A stretch of DNA of 64,000 nt. Source: Ophiocordyceps camponoti-saundersi (nom. inval.). Its lineage: Eukaryota; Ascomycota; Sordariomycetes; Hypocreales; Ophiocordycipitaceae. A program made the position numbers and the translations under genes. The stretch spans positions 1 to 64,000 of the forward strand of contig PDHQ01000033.1 of the NCBI GenBank assembly GCA_003339415.1, written 5' to 3'. A model generated the notes under the pieces. It made no database searches. It was not told the origin of the DNA and worked only from the letters and a program-made list of their open reading frames with translations. This document shows, piece after piece, positions 32,383 through 42,725 of the stretch. The stretch's first letter is position 1. The number at the start of each line of letters is the position of its first letter.

Positions 32383-33435
32383 TCACAACCTCGCCTTACT
32401 CCTCACCACATAAGAGCTCCCAAGACCAATCATCTCAACAGCCTCATCCACCATATCCCTAACAATCTCCCTCGCCGGCTGGATCTTACCGATAGAACCA
32501 GCGACCTGACCCATCAAGTGCGGAAAGTCAATGTCCTCAGCCCCGTTATCGAAATCATGCTCGATGGGCACGACGCCTCTGTCGCACAGGTCGCGTATCT
32601 CGGACGGTTTCCCGTGCCACCGTTTGATGTAGTCGTTCAACTTCATCCGGAGGGGCCTCCCCGTGAGGACGAGGGTGCGGTCCGTGTCCGAGTATCCGCA
32701 TTCGACGACGGCTTCTTTGTGCTCGAGGCTGCAATTCGCCTCTGACGATGCAACGAATCGCGTACCGACCCAGACGCCGGAAGCGCCCTGGACGAGGGAA
32801 CTCGCAAGTCCTCTCCCGTCGTAAATGCCCCCGGCCGCCACCACCAACGCTTTTTCCCCTCCTAGTAACTTGGGACGGTAACGGCTCGCGACGTCAACGA
32901 CGGCGGGGATGAGAATGCTCGTCGCTACGTCGCCCGTATGACCCCCTCCCTCCGTCCCCTGAGCGCAGACGAGATCGACGCCGAGATCGAGAGCCTTGAT
33001 GGCATGTCGCGGATGGCCGACCATGTTCATGATGAGGATCCCATGACGATGCAACCGCTCGATCACCTCGACAGGCGGGACGCCCACAGCGCTGGCAAAA
33101 AGCTTCGCTCCGCTCTCGATGGTGATGTCAATAAGCTCGCTGAGCTTTCCCCCCGTATAGTCGTGGTTCGTCTTTCGCGCCCCGCCGCCAATCTGAGGGA
33201 GGGCTAGATCCACGCCAAACGGCAGATCCGGACTGGCCAGATGAGCCTTCATCTCCGCGATAATCTCTCGTAGCTGATCGGGCGTGTACTGGAAGCCGCC
33301 GATGACGCCCAGACCGCCCGCGTTGGACACCGCCGCTGCCAGCTTCCCGCCCGAGACGCGCGCCATGCCGGCCAGCATGATGGGATGTTGGATGCCCAGG
33401 AGGCGCGTAAGCGGTGTCGTGATAGGGCCCTCCAT
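32383..33435 (-). CDS. Nitronate monooxygenase (2-nitropropane dioxygenase family)
   Basis: Single exon, 350 residues. FMN-dependent TIM-barrel enzyme predicted to oxidise alkyl nitronates (for example propionate-3-nitronate) to carbonyl compounds and nitrite. The N-terminus TPLTRLLGIQHPIMLAGMAR is the family's first strand and flavin loop. Next come SNAGGLGVIGG, the AQGTEGGGHTGDV block carrying the active-site His, the phosphate-binding ALVVAAGGIYDGRGLASSL and GVWVGTRFVAS. Length and motif order fit fungal members closely. The last 70 residues include a Lys/Arg patch (RPLRMKLNDYIKRW) usual for the family. No targeting signal is evident. A typical detoxification gene; neighbours are unrelated. 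Confidence 0.95.
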   Translation of the reverse strand: MEGPITTPLTRLLGIQHPIMLAGMARVSGGKLAAAVSNAGGLGVIGGFQYTPDQLREIIAEMKAHLASPDLPFGVDLALPQIGGGARKTNHDYTGGKLSELIDITIESGAKLFASAVGVPPVEVIERLHRHGILIMNMVGHPRHAIKALDLGVDLVCAQGTEGGGHTGDVATSILIPAVVDVASRYRPKLLGGEKALVVAAGGIYDGRGLASSLVQGASGVWVGTRFVASSEANCSLEHKEAVVECGYSDTDRTLVLTGRPLRMKLNDYIKRWHGKPSEIRDLCDRGVVPIEHDFDNGAEDIDFPHLMGQVAGSIGKIQPAREIVRDMVDEAVEMIGLGSSYVVRSKARL

Positions 33436-33781
33436 TGCTAGCAGTCTGTATTGTGCCGTGCTTCGCTATGGTGTTCGAAATGACGAATGAAAGCGTCCAT
33501 CCGGTAGGTTTATATGTATGTGTGTATGAGAAACGCTAAGTTCTGACACAGGCCGAGGGCCGAGGCACGGGGTATCGGTCCTGTCCCTGTGACACTTCCC
33601 GTCCTGCTCTGAACTGCCGTGTGACGACACTCGGCGAGGCAAGAAACGTCATGTTAGTCGTCTTGACTGCCGTATTACGACACTCGACGAGGCAGGAAAC
33701 GTCATGTTAATCGCTAAAGACAAAGACATAAAAGAAACCTTTCTTTTAATCCGTACAAATCTCCTAAATCACGGCCCCTCG
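33436..33781. other. Intergenic region with a 53-bp tandem duplication
   Basis: This 346 nt region is upstream of the nitronate monooxygenase gene and downstream of the F-box gene, both on the minus strand. Its notable content is the duplicated segment listed separately. No gene is seen. Confidence 0.6.
33613..33713. repeat. Imperfect direct repeat, period 53 bp
   Basis: Two copies of about 48 bp, beginning ACTGCCGT at 33613 and at 33666, share GACACTCG, CGAGGCA and GAAACGTCATGTTA blocks. They differ at about five sites, three of them G in copy 1 against A in copy 2. A tandem duplication followed by point changes explains it; there is no transposon feature. Confidence 0.85.
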
Positions 33782-35389
33782 TCACGGCCCCTGGTCCATG
33801 GGCACAATCATAAGATGCGGGTGGTGCGGTTGCGGTGGCGGTAGCGGTGCCGGCGGCAGCGGCTGCAGCTGCAGCTGTCCTCCTCCGTTTCCCCCAGCCT
33901 GTCCTCCCCCATTATCATCATCGTCTTCATCATTACCATCGTCATCATCACCAAGGCTATCGTCGGATTCCTGCTCATCCGACGCCGGCTCGGGGGTCAT
34001 AGTCCGCGGCCACCTGACATGCAGAGTCGGCACGATGTTCTCGATAAACTCTCTCCAAAACGGCCCTGTGTACTCGACCGTGTCGCCAACCTTGTCAAAG
34101 TACAGCACATAATCCTTGGGTCTGTTCGCGTAAGCCTGCTTGGGAATCGCCAGCTTCAGGTGTCGGAGATGGAGGTCCTGCACCAGTCGGAGCTGGTTCA
34201 AAAAGTCGAGCCAGAAGTTGACCCGAGGCGGGTCCGTAGGGTCGCTGCTCGGAGGGAGGGGCCGTTGCAGCGTCACCATGCTGAGCTCCAACCCGCGCAG
34301 CCGGGCGACAAACTTGCGAATCACACGCAGCAGCGTCCGCGAACCGACCAGCATGATGCCCAGGCTCAGAATCTCGAGCTGCGGAAGAACGGGCGGCGGC
34401 GTGTCGAGGGCCGGAGCATCGGCAGGCAGGCTCGAGGCCGCCAGCCATTCGAGGAAATCCGTCAAGGCAGGGTTGTAGTCGTGATGCTCGTAGATGCGCA
34501 GATCGCGCAGGTTGACGGCATGCCAGAGAAAGGCGCGCAGCAGACTGTCAGGCGCCGTCCGCGTCGAAGCCTGGCCGCCGGTGTGATGGCCCCAGCCCGA
34601 CAGCGGACTCCTCCACGACAGATCGATGGCCAGATGCAGCTTCTCCAGCCGACGGACGACGGGAAGGATAGACGGCTCGACGAACCGCGATAGGTTAAAG
34701 GCAAAGTCGCGAAGGTGGTTATCCTTCTTCGTCATGACGCGGATGCCACGAGGACAAGCCCCAGCCGCACTGAGAGCGTGCATGACGATGACGAACAACT
34801 GACTGCACATCTGAGGCGGGTTCCCGAAATCCCAAGCACCATTAAACCCATGAATAAGCCGCACACCCGTCTCGTTGAAGATGGTCGTCGATCCATAACT
34901 CGTCCACTCAGCCCCAGGCCCATCACGCAAACGATCAGGCAGGTTGTAATCGCGCAGCACCACCTCTTCGAGATTAACGAGGCGGGAAAAGGCCTCGATG
35001 AGCATCTGCCGATGCATGCCCGTATTCCAGAGGACGAAATAGTCGGCATACCGCTGCTTGAAGCGTCTCTCACGGTCGTCGTCAGCGAGCGGCCTCTGCG
35101 TCCGCTCGGGGAACCGGTCGAGACCCATGTGGACGATGCGAAGATGCGGGCCGAGCCGGCTCTTGGAGATGTCGACGAGCGCCTGCAGGCTGATGTCGGC
35201 CATCATGAATTGCTTGCGGCTGAAAAACTCGCTGGTAAAGGTCAGGTAGAGCCGCTCTTCGGTCGCGCGACACAGAAGCCGCATCGTGCACAGGTCCGTC
35301 GTCGTCAGCCATGCCGTCACTCTGATCAGCACCTCGAGCGGGAGCCTAAGCAGCGGGCTCGTCGTTTCGTTGTTGACGGCGCGCTCCAT
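33782..35389 (-). CDS. F-box domain protein
   Basis: Single exon, 535 residues. The F-box lies at about 12-55 (LLRLPLEVLIRVTAWLTTTD, then LCTMRLLCRATEERLY), so the protein probably recruits substrates to an SCF ubiquitin ligase through Skp1. The following 400 residues are alpha-helical with Leu-rich segments (LVNLEEVVLRDYNL, VVRRLEKLHLAIDL, LPQLEILSLGIML, LVQDLHLRHLKLAI) that suggest divergent leucine-rich repeats, the usual target-binding part. The C-terminal 70 residues are acidic (Asp/Glu runs), Gly/Gln-rich and then Pro-rich. This layout is common in lineage-expanded fungal F-box families and the target is unknown. Confidence 0.85.
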   Translation of the reverse strand: MERAVNNETTSPLLRLPLEVLIRVTAWLTTTDLCTMRLLCRATEERLYLTFTSEFFSRKQFMMADISLQALVDISKSRLGPHLRIVHMGLDRFPERTQRPLADDDRERRFKQRYADYFVLWNTGMHRQMLIEAFSRLVNLEEVVLRDYNLPDRLRDGPGAEWTSYGSTTIFNETGVRLIHGFNGAWDFGNPPQMCSQLFVIVMHALSAAGACPRGIRVMTKKDNHLRDFAFNLSRFVEPSILPVVRRLEKLHLAIDLSWRSPLSGWGHHTGGQASTRTAPDSLLRAFLWHAVNLRDLRIYEHHDYNPALTDFLEWLAASSLPADAPALDTPPPVLPQLEILSLGIMLVGSRTLLRVIRKFVARLRGLELSMVTLQRPLPPSSDPTDPPRVNFWLDFLNQLRLVQDLHLRHLKLAIPKQAYANRPKDYVLYFDKVGDTVEYTGPFWREFIENIVPTLHVRWPRTMTPEPASDEQESDDSLGDDDDGNDEDDDDNGGGQAGGNGGGQLQLQPLPPAPLPPPQPHHPHLMIVPMDQGP

Positions 35390-35974
35390 GAAAGAGTCGT
35401 AGCCTTTGATTCTCTGGTCTGATATTTTCTTCCTCTCCCTCCCTCTCTCGCTCGCTCTCTATTTTCCAAGGGGGGGCGAGGGGGATGATGGAGGAGGAAA
35501 GATCTTCTGTGCAGGGCTCGGCGAAGGAGAGATCTACTGACTGAGTAAGAGGCAGGAAGTAGCTACCTAGGTAAAGAAAGGGTCTGGTAGGAGGGGCGCG
35601 GGGGGGGATACAGTGCGAGTCAGCTGGTGCCTCAGGCGACGACAGCGGCGACAACAGCAGCGTTAACGACGACGACAACGATGACGACAGCTTCACTCCC
35701 TCAGACCGTCTCTGGCAAATTCCTCCTCCTAATGCAACCAAAACACAAACATACACACGTATGCAGGTATCTACACATACAGAATCACACTATCTCCTAT
35801 CTCGTCACCCCACCATCGGTCCATCATACATACATCCAACCACATAAACTATACCTACGGGCTACAGCTTATAAGGATATGCTTTCACACTTACGGAAGC
35901 TTCTAATCTTAGCGAGTTCTACCTACTAGTAGGCAACAGGTAGGTGATTCCATCTCTACCCACCATCTAGGCAC
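35390..35974. other. Intergenic region (585 nt)
   Basis: This holds the promoter side of the F-box gene and the 3' flank of the large minus-strand gene. It contains short CGA and ACA triplet stretches near 35637-35690 and ACAT repeats. No gene is seen. Confidence 0.5.
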
Positions 35975-38900
35975 CTACCCTAGCCCCATAAACTCGTTCT
36001 GCCTTAGAAAACTCGTCGCCAGCTCATCCCCTCCTTGCTCCGCGGCCTCCATCCAATGCACCGCCACGCACATAAGCCCAGCGTCGTTCCGCACATCTCC
36101 TTCCTTGTTGCCGCCGATCCCCACTCCCCCGTCTCCTGCCGCTCCACTCCCTCCACCGCCGGCACCACCTCCACCGCCGCCGCCTCCGGACCCGCCAGTT
36201 CGGCCTCCGCCTCCGACTGTCCCGCTGATACCGGCCCCACCACTGCCTCCACTACCACTACCTCCCCCGCTCGCCCCGGTTACTGTTCCGCCTCCGCCTC
36301 CGCCTCCTACTCCTCCTCCTCCACCACCACCACCGCCGCCGACGCCGCGTATCCTCTCGCTTCGGCCATACCGTTCCATCACAGTCTGCTTGAAAACCTC
36401 ACGCGGCTTCGACAACGGTAGCGTCGTCCGCTCCACAGACTCCGGGTTCGAGAGGTAAAAGAGCGCCAGCTCTCGCTGCGCCGTCGGATAACCCTCCTTC
36501 GCTGTAATGGCCCACATCCTGCCAGCATCGGCGAGCCTGTACGCCAAGGCTGGTGGCGGCGGCGTCCCCGTGGCCGAGGGCTGTGCCGACGGAGGAGCCT
36601 CGTCCTGAGGGGGGGCTTTACGGGCCTGCGCATGCGCCGCAATCACTTCGTCCGCCATCTCCACCATGGTCCTGCACACCTCCGACTTGATCTTCAGCGC
36701 CGCCAGCCCCGTGTTCCAGAAGGCCCTGCCTCGGTCCAGCATCGACGGAGGCACCAGCGACGCGATAAGCTGCAGGTCGCGGAACAGCGACTTGGGACGC
36801 ATCGACGAGTCCCGCAACAGCTTCTGCAGCTCTCGAGTCATGGCGTCCGTCTTGGTTGCGCTCCCTGACATCACTGACCGTGTCTCGACCGCACTCGTCT
36901 TCCGTGAGGGAGCCACCGCCGCCGCGGCTGCCGACGATAAAGATAACGACGAAGACGACGTCACTGCCGCCGCCGCCTGGAGCGCCTGTGACCGCCGCTC
37001 CCTCACGTTATCGATAGTCCCCTCCAGCTGCGCCGGCCGGCTGCCCACCCCTTGCTCATCGACGACGACGCTGGACCCGGCATCCGACCGGTTAGCCCGC
37101 AACCGCTTGGACCCGCTGGACAGTAGAGACGCCATCATCAAGTGCTCCAGCTCGTTGAGTGCCTTGAGCTTGGCGTGCGGATTCGGGTGCACGCAAAACA
37201 TGTCGAGGAGCCGCCGGTAGGCCTTGTGAAAGGGAAACTCGGCCTGGGCCTCATTTCCCTGCTCAACTGCCGGCGCCGGCGGGGAGTCATTGTCCTCGGC
37301 GCCGCCGCCGCCGCCGCCGCCTCGCAGGTTGTCGCAGCTCTTCTTCTTCTCAATGACCCTCGGCTTGACCGAGCCCCGCCCATGCTTCTCCCTGTCATTC
37401 TTCTCCGCTCGTCGTCGGGCCTTGCGGTCGAACGCATCCTTTCTATCGATGCACTGCTGCCCGAGGCCCTGAAACCACTGATCCGTCTCCGAGCCGCGGC
37501 CCAGAACCAGGTTCCCCAGGTCCGACAGAAGCAGACTGATGAGAGACTGTTTGAGCTCGTCGAGAAATCGCGACCGCTCGTCCTCAGCCCTAGGCGGGTT
37601 CACCGTCTCGCTAGACGACGCCGAGGTGCCGGGACGCTGATAACAGTACGGGTTGTTGTAGTAATGATGATGATGATGGTGGTTCGATCCGGAAAATGTA
37701 GTCGAGAGGTTCGTAAGGCTGGTACTGGGCGAGTAGGCCCGGGAAGCGGCTGACCGTGGCGTCATGGCAGCGTGAAAGGGCGACCAAAAGGTGCTGCTGG
37801 CAGAGTCGGCTGTCTGCAGCGACTTGTCAAGCAGCTCCTGGTCATCCAACCCGTCCCAGGGATGGCGCACAGCTCGAGCTCTGTAAACGTTGCCGTGGCC
37901 AGCGGACCTCACGTCGCGCACAAACGAGCTCGGCCGGCTCGAAGACGGAGTAAAGCGTCGCTCACCGTCGCTCAGCACGCTCGAGCTGTCATCCGCCGCC
38001 GCCGCCGCCGCCGCCGCAGCCTCTCGCTCGCGGGCCCTCATCCGGTCGTACACGGCCTTGTCCCTCTTGTACAGCTCGCTCGACCACAGCACCGGAGCCT
38101 CTCGGATCGTCTCGCCAATCAGCTTGGACACGCACCGGTCGACCTCGCAGCAGAAGCGGTGGATGCGCTCCTCGCCCTGGCAAAAGTTCTCGATGCCGTA
38201 CTGCTGCATCCACAAAGACGTCTTCTCCGCCTGGTCGTCGCTCAGCTTGTTGGGACCCCCCTGCTCCTCCGAGGCGGCCAGCAGGTCTATGATCTGCGAC
38301 TCGGTGCGATACAGGTACGACGTTCCCGGCCCTCGCCCCGTCGTCGCCCGCGATCGCTGAAACGAGCTCCACCGGCGCGGCATTCCCATCGTCTTGAGCG
38401 CCTGGCAGATGTCGCGGCTGTGGGCGTACTCCTTGGAGTTGCGCACGTCGGTCACGTACCACATCTTGTCGCGTATCGCCTGGACGCGCCGTATCATGCT
38501 GTCGATGAGTCCCTCGTGTCGCTCCTGACTCTGCTTGAGCCACACCAACCAAGCGTCGTACTCTTCGATCGCCGAGGCAGATCGCCGGATCGAGTCGCGG
38601 GGTCCGCGCGAGAAGATGTTGATGAGCGCTGCGAACCCGTCTTCGCGGAGCGAGGACGAAGACCCGAGCGCGTTGAGGTGTGTCAGCGCTTTCCAGTACG
38701 AGTGCGACGAGACAAAGTCGGACTGAGACTTGGACTGGGCCGAGGCGGCCTTGAGCATCGTGATGAGGACCGGTTCTGGTTCCGCCTCTGGCCCACCCGG
38801 CGTCGGGCTGCGAACGGGCAACGGCGTTACGGCAGCATCTGGTTGTCGTCTCCTGTACGGGTTGCGACTCGCCACCGTCTTCTCCGGAGTGATTATCTTA

Positions 38901-41498
38901 TTCTTGGATCTATACTTGTTCAACCTGGACGCGCGGTTGCTGAACCGCGCCCGCTCTCCCTCGGCCTCCAGGTTGCGCGGAATCTCGTAGTCCTCGACGA
39001 GCCTCAGGATGGAGTCACGAAGCCGGTGGTAGTCTTTGTCCAGGTCAGGACCTTTGACGCTGAGGCTATTTTTGTCGTCGCTGGCATCGCTCGAGGAGTC
39101 GTCATCGTCGTCGTCGTCATCGTTCTCATCATCGTCGTTACCGTCGTCGCCATTCTCGTCTTCTGCGTCGTACGTCATGTAAGTCGATAAGCGTTGGCCA
39201 TCAGGCGAGATAAAGATGACGGCCCAGCGCTCAGCACAGGGGTGGCACGCCCCGGAGAGAGCGTCTGGACCGAGCTTCTGACGCAGCTCGTGTAGGGCCA
39301 GCCTCAGCCTGTAGCCGTCGTCGTCGTGTCGGTCCAACGTGGAGGCCGTCCGTCGCGGCACGGCATCCGAGTCTGCCGAGGGCGGCGAGCAGCACTGCGG
39401 AGTCGCACCGTTGAGGTCATCAGAAAGGCACTCGTGGGAGATGGCGCCGTCGCTGAGGGCCGAAGAGACACTGGTGCTGATGATGGATGCCGTCTCGAGG
39501 TTGGTCTTGTGGCCTGAGACGGAAATGGGCTGCGACATGATCGACAACTCGCCCGAAAGTGACGCCTGTCCAGATCGCATGCTCGAGCCGACCGACAGCG
39601 GCCTTCGCTCCGGGAAGAGAGCGTTGACCAGGGTGACGAGATCGACGGGGCTGACGACCAGATACGGGTGGACCTCGACCGTCTCCCGAAGCGAGGTGAC
39701 GGACCGGGCCGGCAGCAGCTTAGCGGCCGGTAGCCGGGAGCGGGCTCCCTGAAAGCGGGCCAGGATGCTCTCGACATGGCCCTTGATCTTGGGCGGTACC
39801 TCGACGGGCACGCACGTGGCTGAGGGCTTACCCTTCCACATACTCGAGACATACTCGTGAGCCTTCATGGCCACCTTTTTAAGTATCTTCTCGCGCGCGT
39901 AGGGCGTGATGTGATACTCGGCCAGCATGCCGTGGGACTCCGGGTGAACGATGACGCCGAGAAGAAAGACGAAGAATAGACATCGCCAGACGAGCCATCG
40001 AGACGTGTTCTCGACGTAACGATGGTCGAGCTTGCGCAGAACGGCGTTTCCGAGCTCGAGGAGGCCCTCGGGAATGCCGGTGGCATCCTCGTCGTCGACC
40101 AGCTCGAACAGGCCGTCGACGGCCCTATTGTAAAAGTCCTTGGCCGCCGCCTCGTCCGACTGATCCCAGTCGGCGAGGTTGAAGCGGGTGCCGTGCTGGT
40201 CCTCGGCGCGGTCGAGCAGAAAGGCGCCCTCGTCCAGCATCTTCATGAGATACCACTCGAGATTGGACTTGCCGGACCAGTCGCGCATGGCGGTCCATAT
40301 GTGCAGGACGGAGATGAGAAAATGCTCGCTGCTGGACTTGGGCCGCTCGACGAGACGGGCGAGAACGGTGGACCAGATGTCGGTGCGGCGCTGATCCTCG
40401 GAGCTGTCCGGGCCGGCCGAGTTGGCGAAGCAGGTATGAACGAGAATGGACAGCGGGTCGTGACGCTGAAAGGAAAGGAGGCGCTCTAGATCGGCATGAT
40501 GGCCAGCGGCTGCGTGAGAAGAGCGGCCGGCAGCGCGGGCGTGGTAGGGAAGAACAGACTCGACCGGCTCGAGCCCTTTGTGGTAGCTCAGCAGCGCGTA
40601 GAGCTCAGAGCTGGAGAGGGCACAAATGCGCTCGGCCAGGTAGTTCGGGTCGGAGCGGAGACGGCGCAGGAAATCGAGCAAGGTTTCGCGCGCCGAGGTG
40701 GATATGTCGTGAAGAAAAGGGTTGACGCGGTGAGTGCGACCGGAGCCGACGACGACGGGGCTGGCCGGGTTGTCGACGTCATCGGAAGAGGCCGTCGCCA
40801 GAGCCTCCATGTCAGGGTCGAGAAGGGCATAGCGGCGCAAGTCATGGCAGCTGCGCCGAACGTCATGTATGGCGTTGAAGAGGGAAGCAAATGCATGCTT
40901 GTCATCGCGACGAAAGTCGTCGACCAGATTCCGATAGGCAATCTCGCCACATCGCGTCAGCCTGGCACTCAGAGCCGTCGAAATGAGGCTTCTCTGCAGA
41001 CGCAGACGGGTAGCAGCGCGCTTGCGGTCCTGATACTTGGCCAGGCGGACGACATGTGCTAGCTCCTCGAGCGTCGTACCGGCGACGTCGGCATGAGCCA
41101 GACGCGGGTTAGTATAGAGCGAGACGTCCTCGTCGAGCAGCGGCTTGGCGGGTGTGACGAGACGGCCATCGGCTTCATGTCGTGCGCCTCCGGCCGGGAC
41201 CGAGGCCAGCGTCGACTGTGCAACGACCGGCTTCCGCGACGACGCCGCCGGACTGGCCCGGGACCGGCGCGGACGTGAATGCCGAGTCTGCGTCGTCGTA
41301 GCGTCCGAGGCGCGGGACGGGCTGCGAGATGCTCGGCGCCGGTCGATGGGTGACGACAAGGTGGAGCTTTCGGAGAGGGTGGGTGACACGGCTAGGGCAG
41401 CATGAACCGTGAGCGAGCACGACGGCGAGCGGCGACGACGTACGCGCAGGGGAGCGAGTTCGGACCGGCGACGACAGCGAGCGTTGCATGGAGAGCAT
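35975..41498 (-). CDS. Very large protein, RasGAP-like central region and C-terminal Sel1-like repeats
   Basis: The long frame has no ATG near its left end, so I looked for a first exon. The best is 41498-41444 (MLSMQRSLSSPVRTRSPA), followed by a 52 nt intron with GTACGT donor and CCCTAG acceptor, in phase 1 to 41391-35975. This gives 1823 residues. After a Ser/Arg-rich disordered start, a long helical part runs from about 95 to 650. Around 480-540 the sequence WRCLFFVFLLGVIVHPESHG, then YHITPYAREKILKKVAMKAH, resembles the RasGAP-type helical fold of fungal Rho/Ras-GAP-like proteins, but I see no clear Arg finger. Further regions are an acidic run, a coiled-coil-like AREREAAAAAA stretch, and Sel1-like repeats (MWAITAKEGYPTAQRELALF ... 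VAVHWMEAAEQGGDELATSF). About 80 residues of almost pure Gly split the Sel1 part. Function unknown; signalling or vesicle scaffold is plausible. Confidence 0.75.
36110..36350 (-). repeat. Gly-rich low-complexity coding segment
   Basis: This GGN-triplet stretch encodes Gly runs broken by Ser, Thr, Val and Ala (about residues 1700-1780 of the large protein). It sits between two Sel1-like units that would otherwise be close together, so it looks like a triplet expansion inside a solenoid. It may be a length-variable loop or an unrecognised intron. Confidence 0.8.
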
Positions 41499-42725
41499 GA
41501 CGCTTGCTGACGAGTCGGCGGCCTCTCGGGAGGAGGGGCGGAGAGGAGGAGGAAGAGTTGGAGGAGGAGTGGGAGGAGGAGAGCCTCCCTCGATCGCGGC
41601 ACAGAAAGATGAACACACGCAAGCACGCACACACACAGAGGGGATAGAGATAGAGAGAGAGAGAGAGAGACGAGGAACGAGAGCTAGACAGGAGAGAAAA
41701 AATGAAGCTAATCAAAGAGAGGAGGGAGGGGGGGGGAGGAGAAGGCAGACGACAAGGAGAAGCTAAAGCCCCGGACGAGGAGTTTTTGATGACGATAGCA
41801 AAGATGGAGGAGGAGGAGCAGGAGGAGGAGCAGCAGGAAGAACAGGAGGAGGAGGCTTGCAGCTACAGGAGCGCCTATACCCACTGGAGCGGGACCCCGC
41901 GCGGCGGCCCGCAGCGCCCCCGTGTCACCGTCTAGGGCTACTACTGGGTGCGCTAACCGTATAAGCGTCCGGCTACCTATAGGCTACAGGCTACAGGCCA
42001 CAGGCTACAGGCTATAAGCGGGCCATGCGATGCGCTGTCGGATGGGGGCCCCTACTAGTTCCCACTACACACCCCCATATCAGCAGCAGCACGCCATCTC
42101 CTCGTCGACCTCGACCTCCTCCTCCTCTACCTCCTCTACCTCCTCTACCTCCTCTACCTCCTCTCTCTCCTCTCCCTCCTCTCCCTCCTTGTGCGTTGTC
42201 ACTGCATCGTGTACACGCCAATCTCCACCCTCCACGCCGCCAACCTGTCATGCATAAGCGTCGCCACGTTACCCTCCCCAACGTGGCCAGCAGTTTGGAC
42301 CCTCTTCCCTTGTCTCGTCCGCTTCCAGCATCCAGCATCAAGACAATTGATAACACACATATGTACGCAAGCACACACATACATACATACATACACGTTA
42401 TTGTTTGTCATACCCATATATCCGTAGAATGTCCCTTTTCGAATTGCCATGTGTTCATGCAGCTGCGTCAAAAAGAGAACAACACCAAAGTCACGACCCC
42501 CCCCCTTACTTGGCCCTGCTTAGCCTCCGTTTCGCCCAAGACAAGACAAGACGAGCCAACACACATGTTCAGATCAAGACACGTCTCTAGAGCCTTGTAT
42601 CGCCCAAGAAAGACTCGTAGTCAAACTCCTCCAACCCCAATCATCATTCATCTACCAGCCAGCCTCACTCTATCCGACCATCTGCCCACCTGCCCACCTT
42701 TTTTTAACCTTGCCGCAGCCCCAAT
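41499..42725. other. Intergenic region (1.2 kb), microsatellite rich
   Basis: This is upstream of the large minus-strand gene and downstream of hapX. It contains a GA run near 41650-41669, GGAGGA stretches, a 7-mer array at 41982-42016, CTC/TCC tracts near 42115-42185 and ACATACAT near 42370. No supported gene is seen. Confidence 0.55.
41982..42016. repeat. Tandem repeat, 5 x 7 bp (GGCTACA)
   Basis: Five head-to-tail heptamers, three perfect GGCTACA and two with one change (GGCCACA, GGCTATA), in the spacer between the large gene and hapX. It is preceded by a related GGCTACCTATA at 41971, so it is probably a slippage-derived minisatellite. Confidence 0.9.

Noticed and set aside
33613..33713. 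Remnant of a transposon
   Set aside because: Only a short tandem duplication; no inverted ends, target-site duplication or coding remnant.
41499..41636. Use of the GTG at 41632 as start of the large protein
   Set aside because: No ATG in that frame for hundreds of codons; the extra N-terminus is translated simple repeat, and a standard intron gives a better start at 41498.
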